This document shows, piece by piece, positions 1-6,488 of a DNA stretch of 7,616 nucleotides. Source of the stretch: Gammaproteobacteria bacterium (GTDB lineage: Bacteria > Pseudomonadota > Gammaproteobacteria > Immundisolibacterales > Immundisolibacteraceae); assembly GCA_003526065.1 (NCBI GenBank), contig DQBD01000150.1, forward strand, positions 8,443-16,058. The letters run 5' to 3'. The position numbers and the translations under genes were made by a program. How positions within the stretch are numbered: position 1 is the first letter of the stretch; the number at the start of each line of letters is the position of its first letter. Below the pieces are notes generated by a model. The model was not told the DNA's origin. It searched no databases and saw only the letters and a program-made list of their open reading frames with translations.

Positions 1-69
1 GAAGCCCAAAATCATGTCCTTCAGCTGGCGGTAGATGTCGCGTGGACTGGCGGCAGCGCGGGTCACCAT
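1..69 (-). CDS. GntR-family transcriptional regulator, 5' end only
   Basis: Only the first 23 codons lie in the window; the gene runs off the left edge. The minus strand from position 69 reads MVTRAAASPRDIYRQLKDMI then LGF. The stretch 'IYRQLKDMILGF' matches the first helix of the GntR winged-helix DNA-binding domain (typical form: vyeqLremIlsG). The ATG at 69-67 is preceded by GAGG (minus strand 79-76) at 6-nt spacing. An ATG further upstream, at 104-102, is in another frame and hits a stop. The effector domain is out of view, so the subfamily (FadR/FCD, HutC, etc.) cannot be read directly. The nearby TNGT-NN-ACNA palindromes favour FadR/FCD. Divergent placement next to a catabolic operon suggests a local repressor that responds to the pathway substrate or an intermediate; this role is inference. 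Confidence 0.75.
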   Translation of the reverse strand, partial: MVTRAAASPRDIYRQLKDMILGF

Positions 70-103
70 CGATAGCCTCGGCGGTTGTTCTGGATACGCA
101 CCA

Positions 104-113
104 TTGTATACAA
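104..113. promoter_or_regulatory. Candidate GntR operator, regulator-proximal palindrome
   Basis: TTGTATACAA is a perfect 10-bp palindrome 35 bp upstream of the regulator's start codon. It has the GT...AC core expected of GntR-family operators and is identical to the palindrome at 232-241. On the minus strand its right half forms TACAAT (108-103), a good -10 box for the regulator gene, but I find no convincing -35 at the usual distance. Overlap with the -10 suggests autorepression (inference). Confidence 0.6.
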
Positions 114-178
114 GAGCGGCCCCACACTGGTGCACCCGAGCAGCAGCTTAGGGCACCCGTCACGCCCGATTTCACCGT

Positions 179-198
179 TGTCGGCCAAAAAACCGACA
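179..198. repeat. Short inverted repeat in the divergent intergenic region
   Basis: TGTCGG (179-184) and CCGACA (193-198) are perfect inverted repeats separated by 8 nt that include a run of six A. The element lies between the two TTGTATACAA palindromes and outside both probable transcripts. It is not followed by a T-run on either strand, so it does not look like a terminator. It may be a binding site for a second regulator, or chance. Confidence 0.3.
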
Positions 199-219
199 CC
201 CCCGCCATTGGCACGCCTT

Positions 220-243
220 TTGAATATCACGTTGTATACAATA
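220..243. promoter_or_regulatory. Candidate GntR operator and -10 region of the hydrolase-permease unit
   Basis: This AT-rich island contains the perfect palindrome TTGTATACAA (232-241). The 22 bp at 220-241 also form a looser dyad (8 of 11 pairs). TACAAT at 237-242 is a plausible -10 box, which would place the transcript start near 249, about 40 nt before the GTG start. No good -35 is seen at 16-18 nt spacing; TTGGCA at 208-213 is too far away. Aligned without gaps to 2615-2638, 19 of 24 bases are identical, so both sites are probably bound by the same regulator. Confidence 0.65.
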
Positions 244-290
244 GGTCCGTGCATTGACTGCCGGCCCACCCCACCCGAACGGAATCGCCA

Positions 291-965
291 GTGATCAAGA
301 TCCCCGCCAGGCCTTACCCGCTGCAGCTGAACCCGGCCCATACCGCACTGCTGGTGATCGACATGCAGCGCGACTTTCTCGAGCCGGGCGGGTTCGGCGC
401 GATGCTGGGCAACGACGTGGCGCGCCTGCGCGGCGCCATCCGGCCCTGCCAGGCGCTGCTGGCCGCCGCCCGCGACGCCGGACTGCTGGTGATCCACACC
501 CGAGAGGGCCACCGTCCGGATCTGTCCGACGCGCCCCCGACGAAGCTGCGGCGGGGCGCCGGAGCAAAGCGCATCGGCGACGCCGGCCCCATGGGACGCA
601 TCCTGGTCCGCGGCGAACCGGGGCACGACATCGTGCCGGAACTGGCGCCGCAACCGGGCGAGCCGGTGCTGGACAAGCCGGGCAAGGGTGCCTTCTACCA
701 GACCGACCTCGCCCTGGTGCTGGGCAACCGCCACATCGCGCACCTCATCGTGGCCGGTGTCACCACCGAGGTCTGCGTGCACACCACCGTGCGCGAGGCC
801 AACGACCGCGGCTTCGAGTGCCTGGTGGTGAGTGACGCGGTGGCGTCGTACTTCCCGGAGTTCCACCGCGCCGCGCTCGACATGATCACCGCCCAGGGCG
901 GCATCTTCGGCTGGGTCACCGACGCGGCCCAGGTGTGCGCCGCCCTGACCCGAACCGCCGCCTGA
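291..965 (+). CDS. biuH: Cysteine hydrolase of the isochorismatase superfamily, probable biuret hydrolase
   Basis: This 224-aa cytoplasmic amidohydrolase would convert biuret to allophanate plus ammonia. The triad of the superfamily is visible: Asp24 in VIDMQRDF, Lys129 in DKPGKGAF and Cys162 in TTEVCVHTT. Compared from memory with the characterised Rhizobium leguminosarum BiuH (Asp36, Lys142, Cys175, substrate-contacting Gln215), all four positions correspond, with Gln202 in AQGGIFG. Long stretches also agree, including [10 protein letters not shown] (69-78), RGEPG (107-111) and REANDRG (168-174). It starts at GTG 291, with GGA at 281-283 as a weak ribosome site; no in-frame ATG fits better. 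It is first in its unit, 29 bp before the permease. An allophanate hydrolase encoded 2.5 kb downstream supports an allophanate-forming reaction. Triuret hydrolases belong to the same close group, so triuret or another carbamoylurea remains possible. Confidence 0.72.
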   Translation: MIKIPARPYPLQLNPAHTALLVIDMQRDFLEPGGFGAMLGNDVARLRGAIRPCQALLAAARDAGLLVIHTREGHRPDLSDAPPTKLRRGAGAKRIGDAGPMGRILVRGEPGHDIVPELAPQPGEPVLDKPGKGAFYQTDLALVLGNRHIAHLIVAGVTTEVCVHTTVREANDRGFECLVVSDAVASYFPEFHRAALDMITAQGGIFGWVTDAAQVCAALTRTAA

Positions 966-994
966 GGCGAGCAGGACACCCCACGGAGCCGGCC

Positions 995-2563
995 ATGAAC
1001 AACACCGCCCCGAAACTGTGGTCACCCGGCGACTGGAACGCGCTGTTCGGGTTCGGCACCAACATCCTGGTCAACCTGCTCACGCTGACCGCGCTGCTGC
1101 GTTATGTCGTCAAGTTGCCGGACGACATCGTGTTCGGCCGCATTCTGCCGGCCACCGGCCTGATGCTGTTCCTTTCCACCGGCTATTACGCCTGGCTGGC
1201 CTATCAACTGGCGAAACGGGAAAACCGCGACACCGTCTGCGCGCTGCCCTCCGGCGTCAGCGTGCCGCACATGTTCGTCGTGGTATTCGTGATCATGCTG
1301 CCGATCGCGGCCGCCAGCGGCGACCCCATCCACGGCTGGGAGGCCGGGCTCACCTGGGTCTTCGTACAGAGCTTCGTGCTCATGCTCGGGGGCTTTGTCG
1401 CGCCCTGGGTCAAGCGGATCACCCCACGCGCCGCCCTGCTCGGCGCGCTCGCCGGCGTGTCGATCACCTTCATCGCCATGAAGCCCGCACTGGACATGTA
1501 TCTCGACCCGGTGATCGGCCTGGTCTGCTTCGCCATCCTGCTCGCCAGCTGGTTCGGTGGCGTGCGTTACTGGCGGGGCATCCCGGCGGGGCTGGTGGCC
1601 ATCGCCGTGGGCGCGCTGATCGCCTGGGGCGGTCTCGCCCTGGGCCGCGACTTCGGCGGCATGGATCCGGACGCCCTGGGCACGTCTCTGGCCAGCTTCG
1701 GGTTCTCGCTGCCCATTCCAGCCCTCGGCCACGTGTTTGGCGGGTTCGAATACCTCGGCGTGATCCTGGTCACCGCCATCCCGTTCGGCATTTACGACCT
1801 GGTCGAGGCCATGGACAACGTCGAGAGCGCCGAAGCCGGCGGCGACCGCTTCCCGACCACCCGCGTCATCACCGCCGACGGCGTGGTGAGCCTGGTCGGC
1901 TGCCTGCTCGGCAACCCGTTCATCAACGCCGTGTACATCGGCCACCCCGGATGGAAGGCCATCGGCGGACGGATCGGCTACTCGGCCGCTACCGGCGTGA
2001 TGGTGCTGATCCTGTCCTGGTGCGGCCTCGTGGCGCTGTTGATGGCGCTGATCCCGGTGGTGGCGATCGCCCCGATCCTGCTCTACATCGGCCTGTTGAT
2101 CGGCGCCCAGGCATTCCAGGAGACGCCCAGGGCCCACGCACCGGCCGTGGTGCTGGCATTGATTCCCCAGATCGCCGCCTGGGGCAAGCTGATGATCGAC
2201 AACGCATTGGCCGCGGCCGGCACCCACGCCGGCGCCATCGGCATCGACACCCTGGCCGGCACCGGCGTGCTCTACCGCGGGCTCGAGTTGCTCGGCGGCG
2301 GCGCCATCCTGAGCAGCCTGGTCCTGGCCGCCCTGGTGGCCTGCATCATCGACCGCGCGCACGCCCGCGCTGGAGCCTTCGCCCTGGCCGGCGCGGTGCT
2401 CACGTTCTTCGGATTCATGCACAGCGAAGCCATCGGCGTTGCGGTGCATCCGAGCATCGCCACGGCCTACCTGCTGGTGGCCGGCGGCATGTTCGTCCTG
2501 GCGCGGCAGACGGCCACGCGGCCGATCGACCTCGCACACGCGGCACTGGAAGCCGCCGATTGA
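995..2563 (+). CDS. NCS2/AzgA-like inner-membrane permease
   Basis: This 522-aa polytopic membrane protein resembles the xanthine/uracil/AzgA-type (NCS2) nucleobase:cation symporters. The sequence is a succession of hydrophobic helices. The central family region is recognisable: YDLVEAMDNVESAEAGGDRF around residues 267-286 (the DxxxT/xGT-like segment), then TADG, GNPF (306-309) and GGRIG (324-328), in the order seen in AzgA relatives. ATG 995 is preceded by GGAG (985-988) at 6-nt spacing and lies 29 bp after the hydrolase stop. Longer in-frame starts would overlap the hydrolase gene and lack this site. The substrate motif differs from classical purine carriers: the usual TTYVES-like segment is replaced by INAVYIGHPGW. 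Purine uptake therefore should not be assumed. Its position next to the hydrolase suggests it imports that enzyme's substrate (inference). Confidence 0.75.
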   Translation: MNNTAPKLWSPGDWNALFGFGTNILVNLLTLTALLRYVVKLPDDIVFGRILPATGLMLFLSTGYYAWLAYQLAKRENRDTVCALPSGVSVPHMFVVVFVIMLPIAAASGDPIHGWEAGLTWVFVQSFVLMLGGFVAPWVKRITPRAALLGALAGVSITFIAMKPALDMYLDPVIGLVCFAILLASWFGGVRYWRGIPAGLVAIAVGALIAWGGLALGRDFGGMDPDALGTSLASFGFSLPIPALGHVFGGFEYLGVILVTAIPFGIYDLVEAMDNVESAEAGGDRFPTTRVITADGVVSLVGCLLGNPFINAVYIGHPGWKAIGGRIGYSAATGVMVLILSWCGLVALLMALIPVVAIAPILLYIGLLIGAQAFQETPRAHAPAVVLALIPQIAAWGKLMIDNALAAAGTHAGAIGIDTLAGTGVLYRGLELLGGGAILSSLVLAALVACIIDRAHARAGAFALAGAVLTFFGFMHSEAIGVAVHPSIATAYLLVAGGMFVLARQTATRPIDLAHAALEAAD

Positions 2564-2579
2564 TCCACCGTGGACGTTA

Positions 2580-2605
2580 CCGGCCCCGCCGGATCGGCCT
2601 TTTTT
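2580..2605 (+). terminator. Candidate rho-independent terminator after the permease gene
   Basis: GCCG (2588-2591), a GAT loop and CGGC (2595-2598) form a short GC stem followed by C and six T (2600-2605). A competing hairpin, CCGGC-CCC-GCCGG, spans 2580-2592. The stem is short, so termination may be partial. It lies 16 bp past the permease stop and just before the next operator-like site, which fits a boundary between transcription units. Confidence 0.5.
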
Positions 2606-2614
2606 CGCCCCAAC

Positions 2615-2638
2615 TTGAATACAACGTAGCATTCAATA
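2615..2638. promoter_or_regulatory. Candidate second operator, upstream of the tsx-like gene
   Basis: TTGAAT (2615-2620) and ATTCAA (2631-2636) form a perfect inverted repeat with a 10-nt spacer; across the full 22 bp, 9 of 11 pairs are complementary. The left 10 bases, TTGAATACAA, differ at one position from the TTGTATACAA palindromes upstream. The 24-bp site is 19/24 identical to 220-243 and ends 25 nt before the ATG of the next gene. It probably lets the same GntR protein control the second unit. A promoter must lie here or just upstream, but no clear -35/-10 pair can be assigned. Confidence 0.6.
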
Positions 2639-2663
2639 ACCCTCGCAGGAGCTCTCACATCCC

Positions 2664-3470
2664 ATGAACAACCCCGTCACCCCACGGCGCATGCTGCCAG
2701 CACTGGCCTTGTCGATCGGCCTGGCCACTCCGGCCGTCCAGGCCGGCTCGGCGCTGTTCGCCACCACCAACATCCAGTACCTGCACGGCACCACCTACGC
2801 CGACTTCGACCCCAACGGCGGCTTCAGTCACACCGACGAGGCCAGCATCATCACCATCGAGCATTTCAACGTCTGGAAGTACGGCGACAACTTCCTGTTC
2901 GTCGACATCACCAACCCGGACGGGGAAGGCGACGCGTTCGGCTCCACCTCCGAATCGAACAGCAGCTACTACGCCGAAATCTCGCCGCGCCTGTCGCTGG
3001 GCAAGATCTTCTTCGACCGGGAACTGTCCTGGGGCCTGGTCAAGGACCTGCTGTTCACGGCCACGCTGGAAATCCCCGAGTCGCCGGTCGAGCAAACCTG
3101 GCTGTACGGCCTGGCAGTGGACCTGACCCTGCCCCACTTCCAGTTCTTCCAGGTCAACTGGTACATCCGCGACAACCAGGCCTCCGGCATCGACACCGGC
3201 CAACAGGTCACCCTCGCCTGGGCGGCGCCGTTCAAGGTCGGCCCGGTGCCGCTGGTGTTCGAGGGCTTCTTCGACTACGCCTGGGGCGAGGATCCGCTGC
3301 AGGACAACATCATCACCGCCCCCCGGCTGTTGGTCGATGTCGGCGACCTGGCCGGCATCGGCGCCGGCAAGCTGCAGGCCGGCATCGAATACCAGATGTG
3401 GCGCAACAAGTACGGCATCGACGGCATGGACGAAAACGTCGCCCAGGCCATGGTGAAGTGGATCTGGTAA
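2664..3470 (+). CDS. Tsx-family outer-membrane channel (nucleoside-specific channel family)
   Basis: This 268-aa precursor has a Sec signal peptide of about 27 residues (basic start PRRM, hydrophobic core, AVQA cleavage site). The mature part is rich in alternating aromatic beta-strands and ends in the aromatic KWIW, as outer-membrane barrels do. Blocks such as the early NIQYLHG, IEHFNVWKYGDNFLFVDIT and the late AGIEYQMWRNKYG are typical of the Tsx/OmpK channel family (Pfam Channel_Tsx), and the length is in the family range. ATG 2664 has AGGAG at 2647-2651; the 12-nt spacing is longer than ideal. The gene opens the second unit and is followed after 5 nt by the allophanate hydrolase. Family members pass nucleosides. 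Here the channel may carry a ureide into the periplasm for the BMP-type ABC system (inference). Confidence 0.8.
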   Translation: MNNPVTPRRMLPALALSIGLATPAVQAGSALFATTNIQYLHGTTYADFDPNGGFSHTDEASIITIEHFNVWKYGDNFLFVDITNPDGEGDAFGSTSESNSSYYAEISPRLSLGKIFFDRELSWGLVKDLLFTATLEIPESPVEQTWLYGLAVDLTLPHFQFFQVNWYIRDNQASGIDTGQQVTLAWAAPFKVGPVPLVFEGFFDYAWGEDPLQDNIITAPRLLVDVGDLAGIGAGKLQAGIEYQMWRNKYGIDGMDENVAQAMVKWIW

Positions 3471-3475
3471 CGCCC

Positions 3476-5287
3476 ATGACCCGCGCACCGGACACCCCTA
3501 CCGCGCCCCTGCCGGATCTGTCCGGCCTGCGCCGGCGGCTGGCCGCCGGGGAAACGGTGCGGGCGCTGGCCGAACAGGTGATTACCCGGCGCCGGCGGCT
3601 CGCTGGCGCCGGCATCTGGATCACCGAAGTGCCGGACGCCGCCTTGCACCAACGGGCGGCCGAGCTGGACGCCGTGCCGGCCGACGCACGCGGCCCCCTG
3701 CACGGCACGCCCTTCGCGGTGAAGGACAATATCGACGTCGCCGGCCTGCCCACCACCGCAGCCTGTCCGGATTTCACTTACCACCCGGCGCACACCGCGC
3801 CGGCGGTGCAACGCCTGCTGGACGCCGGCGCCCTGCTGGTCGGCAAAACCAACCTGGACCAGTTTGCGACCGGCCTGTCCGGCACGCGCACACCCTACGG
3901 CACGCCGGCCAACGCCTTCGATCCTGCCTACATCTGCGGCGGATCGAGCTCCGGATCGGCGCTGGCCCTCGCCCATGGCGTGGTGAGCTTCTCGCTGGGC
4001 ACCGACACCGCCGGCTCGGGCCGGGTACCGGCGGCACTCGGCAACCTGGTCGGCCTCAAGCCCAGCCGGGGACTGATCAGCAACCGCGGCGTGCTGCCGG
4101 CCTGTCGCTCGCTGGACTGCGTATCGGTGTTCGCGCTCACCTGCGCCGACGCGGCGACGGTGCTGTCGCATATCGCCGGCTTCGATGCCGCGGACCCGTT
4201 CGCGCGCGCCGACTGGCCCGCGCCAGCACGAGCCGGCGCGACCTTCCGTTTCGGCCTGCCCCGGCCAGACCAGCTCGACTTCGACGGCGACACGGCCGCG
4301 GCAGCGGCGTTCGCGCGCGCGGCAGCGGACCTGGAAGCCTGCGGCGGCACCGCCGTGACCGTGGACTACGCACCGTTTCGGGAGGCCGCGCGACTGCTCT
4401 ACGACGGCCCCTGGCTCACCGAACGCCGTCTCGCCATCGGGGATTTCCTGGACCGCCGGGCGGACGCGGTGCTGCCGGTGGTGCGCGAGATCGTCGCCAC
4501 GGCCGACCGCTTCACCGCCGCCGATGCGTTCGCCGCCGAGTACCGCCTGCGTGCGCTGCGCCGCGCGCTCGAACCCCTGTGGCAGCAGATCGACTGCCTG
4601 CTGACCCCCACCCTTCCGACGGCCTACCTGCGCGCCGCGGTGCTGGCCGACCCGGTCGCGCTGAACACGCGCCTGGGGCACTACACCAACCACATGAATC
4701 TGCTCGACCTGTGCGCGGTGGCAGTGCCGGCCGGATTCCTGCCCAGCGGACTGCCGTTCGGCGTGACACTGCAGGGGCCCGCCGGGCACGACCATGCCCT
4801 GCTGGTACTGGCCGACCGCCTGCACCGCGCGCGCAACCTCACCGTCGGCGCCGCCGGCCTGACCCTGGCGGACACCGCCCCCCTGATCGCCGACCCGCCG
4901 GCGCAGACGCTCGACCTGGCGGTCTGCGGGGGGCACATGCAGGGCCTGCCGCTGAACCACGAACTCACCGCGCGCGGCGCGCGGCTGATCGAACGCACCC
5001 GCACCGCACCCGGTTACCGCCTCTATGCGCTGGCCGGTTTCGATCCACCGCGTCCGGGCCTGGTGCGCGACACCTCCGGCGGCGCCATCGAAATCGAGGT
5101 CTGGCGCCTGCCGCTGACCGCGGTCGGTGCCTTTCTGGCCGCAGTGCCGGCACCGCTGGCCATCGGCACCGTCGAGCGCGCCGACGGCCGCCCAGTCAAG
5201 GGCTTCCTGTGCGAGAGCCACGCCCTCGCCGGCGCCCGCGACATCACCCCGTTCGGCGGCTGGCGCGCCTGGCTGGCAGCCCGATGA
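3476..5287 (+). CDS. atzF: Allophanate hydrolase, AtzF type
   Basis: This 603-aa cytoplasmic enzyme hydrolyses allophanate, finally giving two ammonia and CO2. Residues 1 to about 460 form an amidase-signature domain: Lys83 in FAVKDNID, cis-Ser157 in CGGSSSGS and nucleophile Ser181 in GTDTAGSGRVPA. The spacings (74 and 24 residues) equal those of the Lys91-Ser165-Ser189 triad reported for Pseudomonas sp. ADP AtzF, and that protein is about 605 aa. Residues from about 480 to the end form the allophanate-hydrolase C-terminal domain, which handles the decarboxylation step. It begins around CGGHMQGLPLN (His487) and ends FGGWRAWLA. ATG 3476 lies 5 nt after the tsx-like stop and lacks a strong ribosome site, so translation is probably coupled. 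An in-frame GTG at 3458 is possible but overlaps the upstream gene. No biotin/urea carboxylase is visible, so allophanate probably comes from the hydrolase at 291-965. Confidence 0.87.
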   Translation: MTRAPDTPTAPLPDLSGLRRRLAAGETVRALAEQVITRRRRLAGAGIWITEVPDAALHQRAAELDAVPADARGPLHGTPFAVKDNIDVAGLPTTAACPDFTYHPAHTAPAVQRLLDAGALLVGKTNLDQFATGLSGTRTPYGTPANAFDPAYICGGSSSGSALALAHGVVSFSLGTDTAGSGRVPAALGNLVGLKPSRGLISNRGVLPACRSLDCVSVFALTCADAATVLSHIAGFDAADPFARADWPAPARAGATFRFGLPRPDQLDFDGDTAAAAAFARAAADLEACGGTAVTVDYAPFREAARLLYDGPWLTERRLAIGDFLDRRADAVLPVVREIVATADRFTAADAFAAEYRLRALRRALEPLWQQIDCLLTPTLPTAYLRAAVLADPVALNTRLGHYTNHMNLLDLCAVAVPAGFLPSGLPFGVTLQGPAGHDHALLVLADRLHRARNLTVGAAGLTLADTAPLIADPPAQTLDLAVCGGHMQGLPLNHELTARGARLIERTRTAPGYRLYALAGFDPPRPGLVRDTSGGAIEIEVWRLPLTAVGAFLAAVPAPLAIGTVERADGRPVKGFLCESHALAGARDITPFGGWRAWLAAR

Positions 5288-5299
5288 GCAGTCCCGTCC

Positions 5300-5343
5300 C
5301 GTGTCCGCCGCCATCCGCCCGCAAGGCCGGCCGCGGCGGCACG
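5300..5343 (+). other. Intercistronic stem-loop between atzF and the binding-protein gene
   Basis: CGTG-T-CCGCCGC (5300-5311) pairs with GCGGCGG-CACG (5333-5343), giving 11 base pairs with one bulged T and a loop of 21 nt. There is no T-run, so it is unlikely to be a full terminator. Hairpins next to binding-protein genes in ABC operons often protect mRNA ends or set unequal expression; that role here is inference. The gap between the genes (94 nt) contains no supported gene. Confidence 0.35.
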
Positions 5344-5381
5344 TCGTTCCGCAAGCGCCCACCATCACAGGAGCTTCACCC

Positions 5382-6488
5382 ATGAGTGTCAACCGCCGTC
5401 AATTTCTCGCCTCCACCGCCGCCCTGGCAGCCACTGCGGCGCTGCCGTTCGGGCGCGTGCGCGCCGCCGAACCGCTGGTGGTGGGCGCGCTCTACGTCGG
5501 CCCGCACGACGACTACGGCTACAACCAGGCACACGCCCTGGCGGTGGCCCGCCTCAAGACGCTGCCGGGCATCGAGGTGGTCGAGCAGGAAAACGTCCCC
5601 GAGACCGTCGCCGTGCAAAAGGTGATGGAGGCGATGATCGTCGAGGACGGCGCCGGGCTGATCTTCGCCACCTCGTTCGGCTATTTTCCCCACGTGGTCA
5701 AGCTCGCGCCGAAGTATCCGGCGGTGCGCTTCGCCCATTGCGGCGGACTGTGGCAGGCCGGCAGGGATCCGGCCAACGTCGGCAGTTACTTCGGCTACAT
5801 CGACGAGTGCCAATACCTCAACGGCATCGCCGCCGGGCACGCCAGCCGATCCGGCAAGCTCGGCTTCGTGGCCGCCAAACCCATCCCGCAGGTACTGCGC
5901 AACATCAACGCGTTCACCCTGGGCGCGCGCTCCGTGCGGCCGGACATCACCACCCAGGTGATCTTCACCGGTGACTGGTCCATGCCGGTCAAGGAGGCCG
6001 AGGCCACCAATTCACTGGCCGACCAGGGTATCGACGTAGTGACCTGCCACGTCGATAGCCCCAAGGTGCTGGTCGAAACCGCCGCCAAGCGCGGCATGTT
6101 CGTGTGCGGCTACCACGCCGACCAGTCGGTGCTGGCACCCGATGCCTACCTGACCGGCGCCGAGTGGCACTGGGAAACCGTCTACTCGGCCTATGTCGCC
6201 GCCGCCCGCTCCGGGGCGCCGTTCGCCAACCTGACCCGCGGCGGCCTCCAGGACGGCTTTGTCCGGATGTCGGCCTACACCGCCGCCACGCCGCCCGCCG
6301 CGGTGCGCCAGATCGACCAGACCCGGGCGGCCATGCTCGCCGGCGGGTTCGACATCTTCCGTGGCCCGCTGCTGGACAACGCCGGGCGCACGGTGATTAC
6401 CGCCGATACCACCCTCACGCAGACCGACATCACCCTCGAGCGCATGGATTACCTGGTCGAGGGCGTCATCGGGGCCATTCCAGGATGA
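5382..6488 (+). CDS. BMP-family ABC transporter substrate-binding protein, Tat-type signal
   Basis: This 368-aa periplasmic solute-binding protein belongs to the BMP/Med family (Pfam Bmp), whose known ligands are mostly nucleosides and purines. The N-terminus has a twin-arginine motif (NRRQFLAS, residues 4-11), a hydrophobic stretch and a VRA|A cleavage site near residue 28. There is no lipobox cysteine, so the mature protein should be soluble. Family features include the opening VGALYVGPHDDYGYNQAH, LIFATSFGYF and the mid-protein YIDECQYLNGIAAGH. ATG 5382 has AGGAG (5369-5373) at 8-nt spacing; upstream in-frame starts would overlap atzF. The stop overlaps the next gene's start as ATGA, which marks an ABC operon. 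The ligand cannot be read from sequence, but linkage to allophanate hydrolase suggests a ureide or a compound degraded to one (inference). Confidence 0.85.
   Translation: MSVNRRQFLASTAALAATAALPFGRVRAAEPLVVGALYVGPHDDYGYNQAHALAVARLKTLPGIEVVEQENVPETVAVQKVMEAMIVEDGAGLIFATSFGYFPHVVKLAPKYPAVRFAHCGGLWQAGRDPANVGSYFGYIDECQYLNGIAAGHASRSGKLGFVAAKPIPQVLRNINAFTLGARSVRPDITTQVIFTGDWSMPVKEAEATNSLADQGIDVVTCHVDSPKVLVETAAKRGMFVCGYHADQSVLAPDAYLTGAEWHWETVYSAYVAAARSGAPFANLTRGGLQDGFVRMSAYTAATPPAAVRQIDQTRAAMLAGGFDIFRGPLLDNAGRTVITADTTLTQTDITLERMDYLVEGVIGAIPG

Noticed and set aside
63..1025. A 320-codon minus-strand frame opposite the hydrolase and crossing the intergenic region
   Set aside because: It is antisense to the well-supported hydrolase, runs through the divergent operators and ends within the regulator gene.
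1022..2632. A 536-codon minus-strand frame opposite the permease, and a plus-strand frame at 1018-2667
   Set aside because: Both are low-complexity shadows of the permease gene (His/Gln/Gly-rich or Arg-rich) and lack family motifs.
995..2681. The permease and Tsx genes both begin ATGAACAAC
   Set aside because: The similarity stops after a few codons. AT-rich early codons are common at translation starts in GC-rich genomes, so I treat it as chance.
3398..3475. A longer start for the allophanate hydrolase (ATG at 3398)
   Set aside because: It would overlap the tsx-like gene by about 70 bp and add a basic tail not expected for AtzF. Starting at 3476 gives 603 aa, matching the family length.
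3528..3601. Repeated GCCGGCGGCT about 60 bp apart near the start of atzF
   Set aside because: It lies in coding sequence for two Arg/Leu-rich helical stretches (RRRLAAG and RRRRLAGAG) and is explained by codon bias.
4579..5385. A 268-codon plus-strand frame overlapping the end of atzF
   Set aside because: It lies within the atzF C-terminal domain in another frame and has an Arg/Ala/Pro-rich, domainless translation.
3275..5392. A 705-codon open frame on the minus strand, opposite atzF
   Set aside because: It is antisense to a gene with full catalytic motifs. Long antisense frames are common in GC-rich DNA, and its translation is low-complexity (rich in R, G, Q and H) with no recognisable domain.
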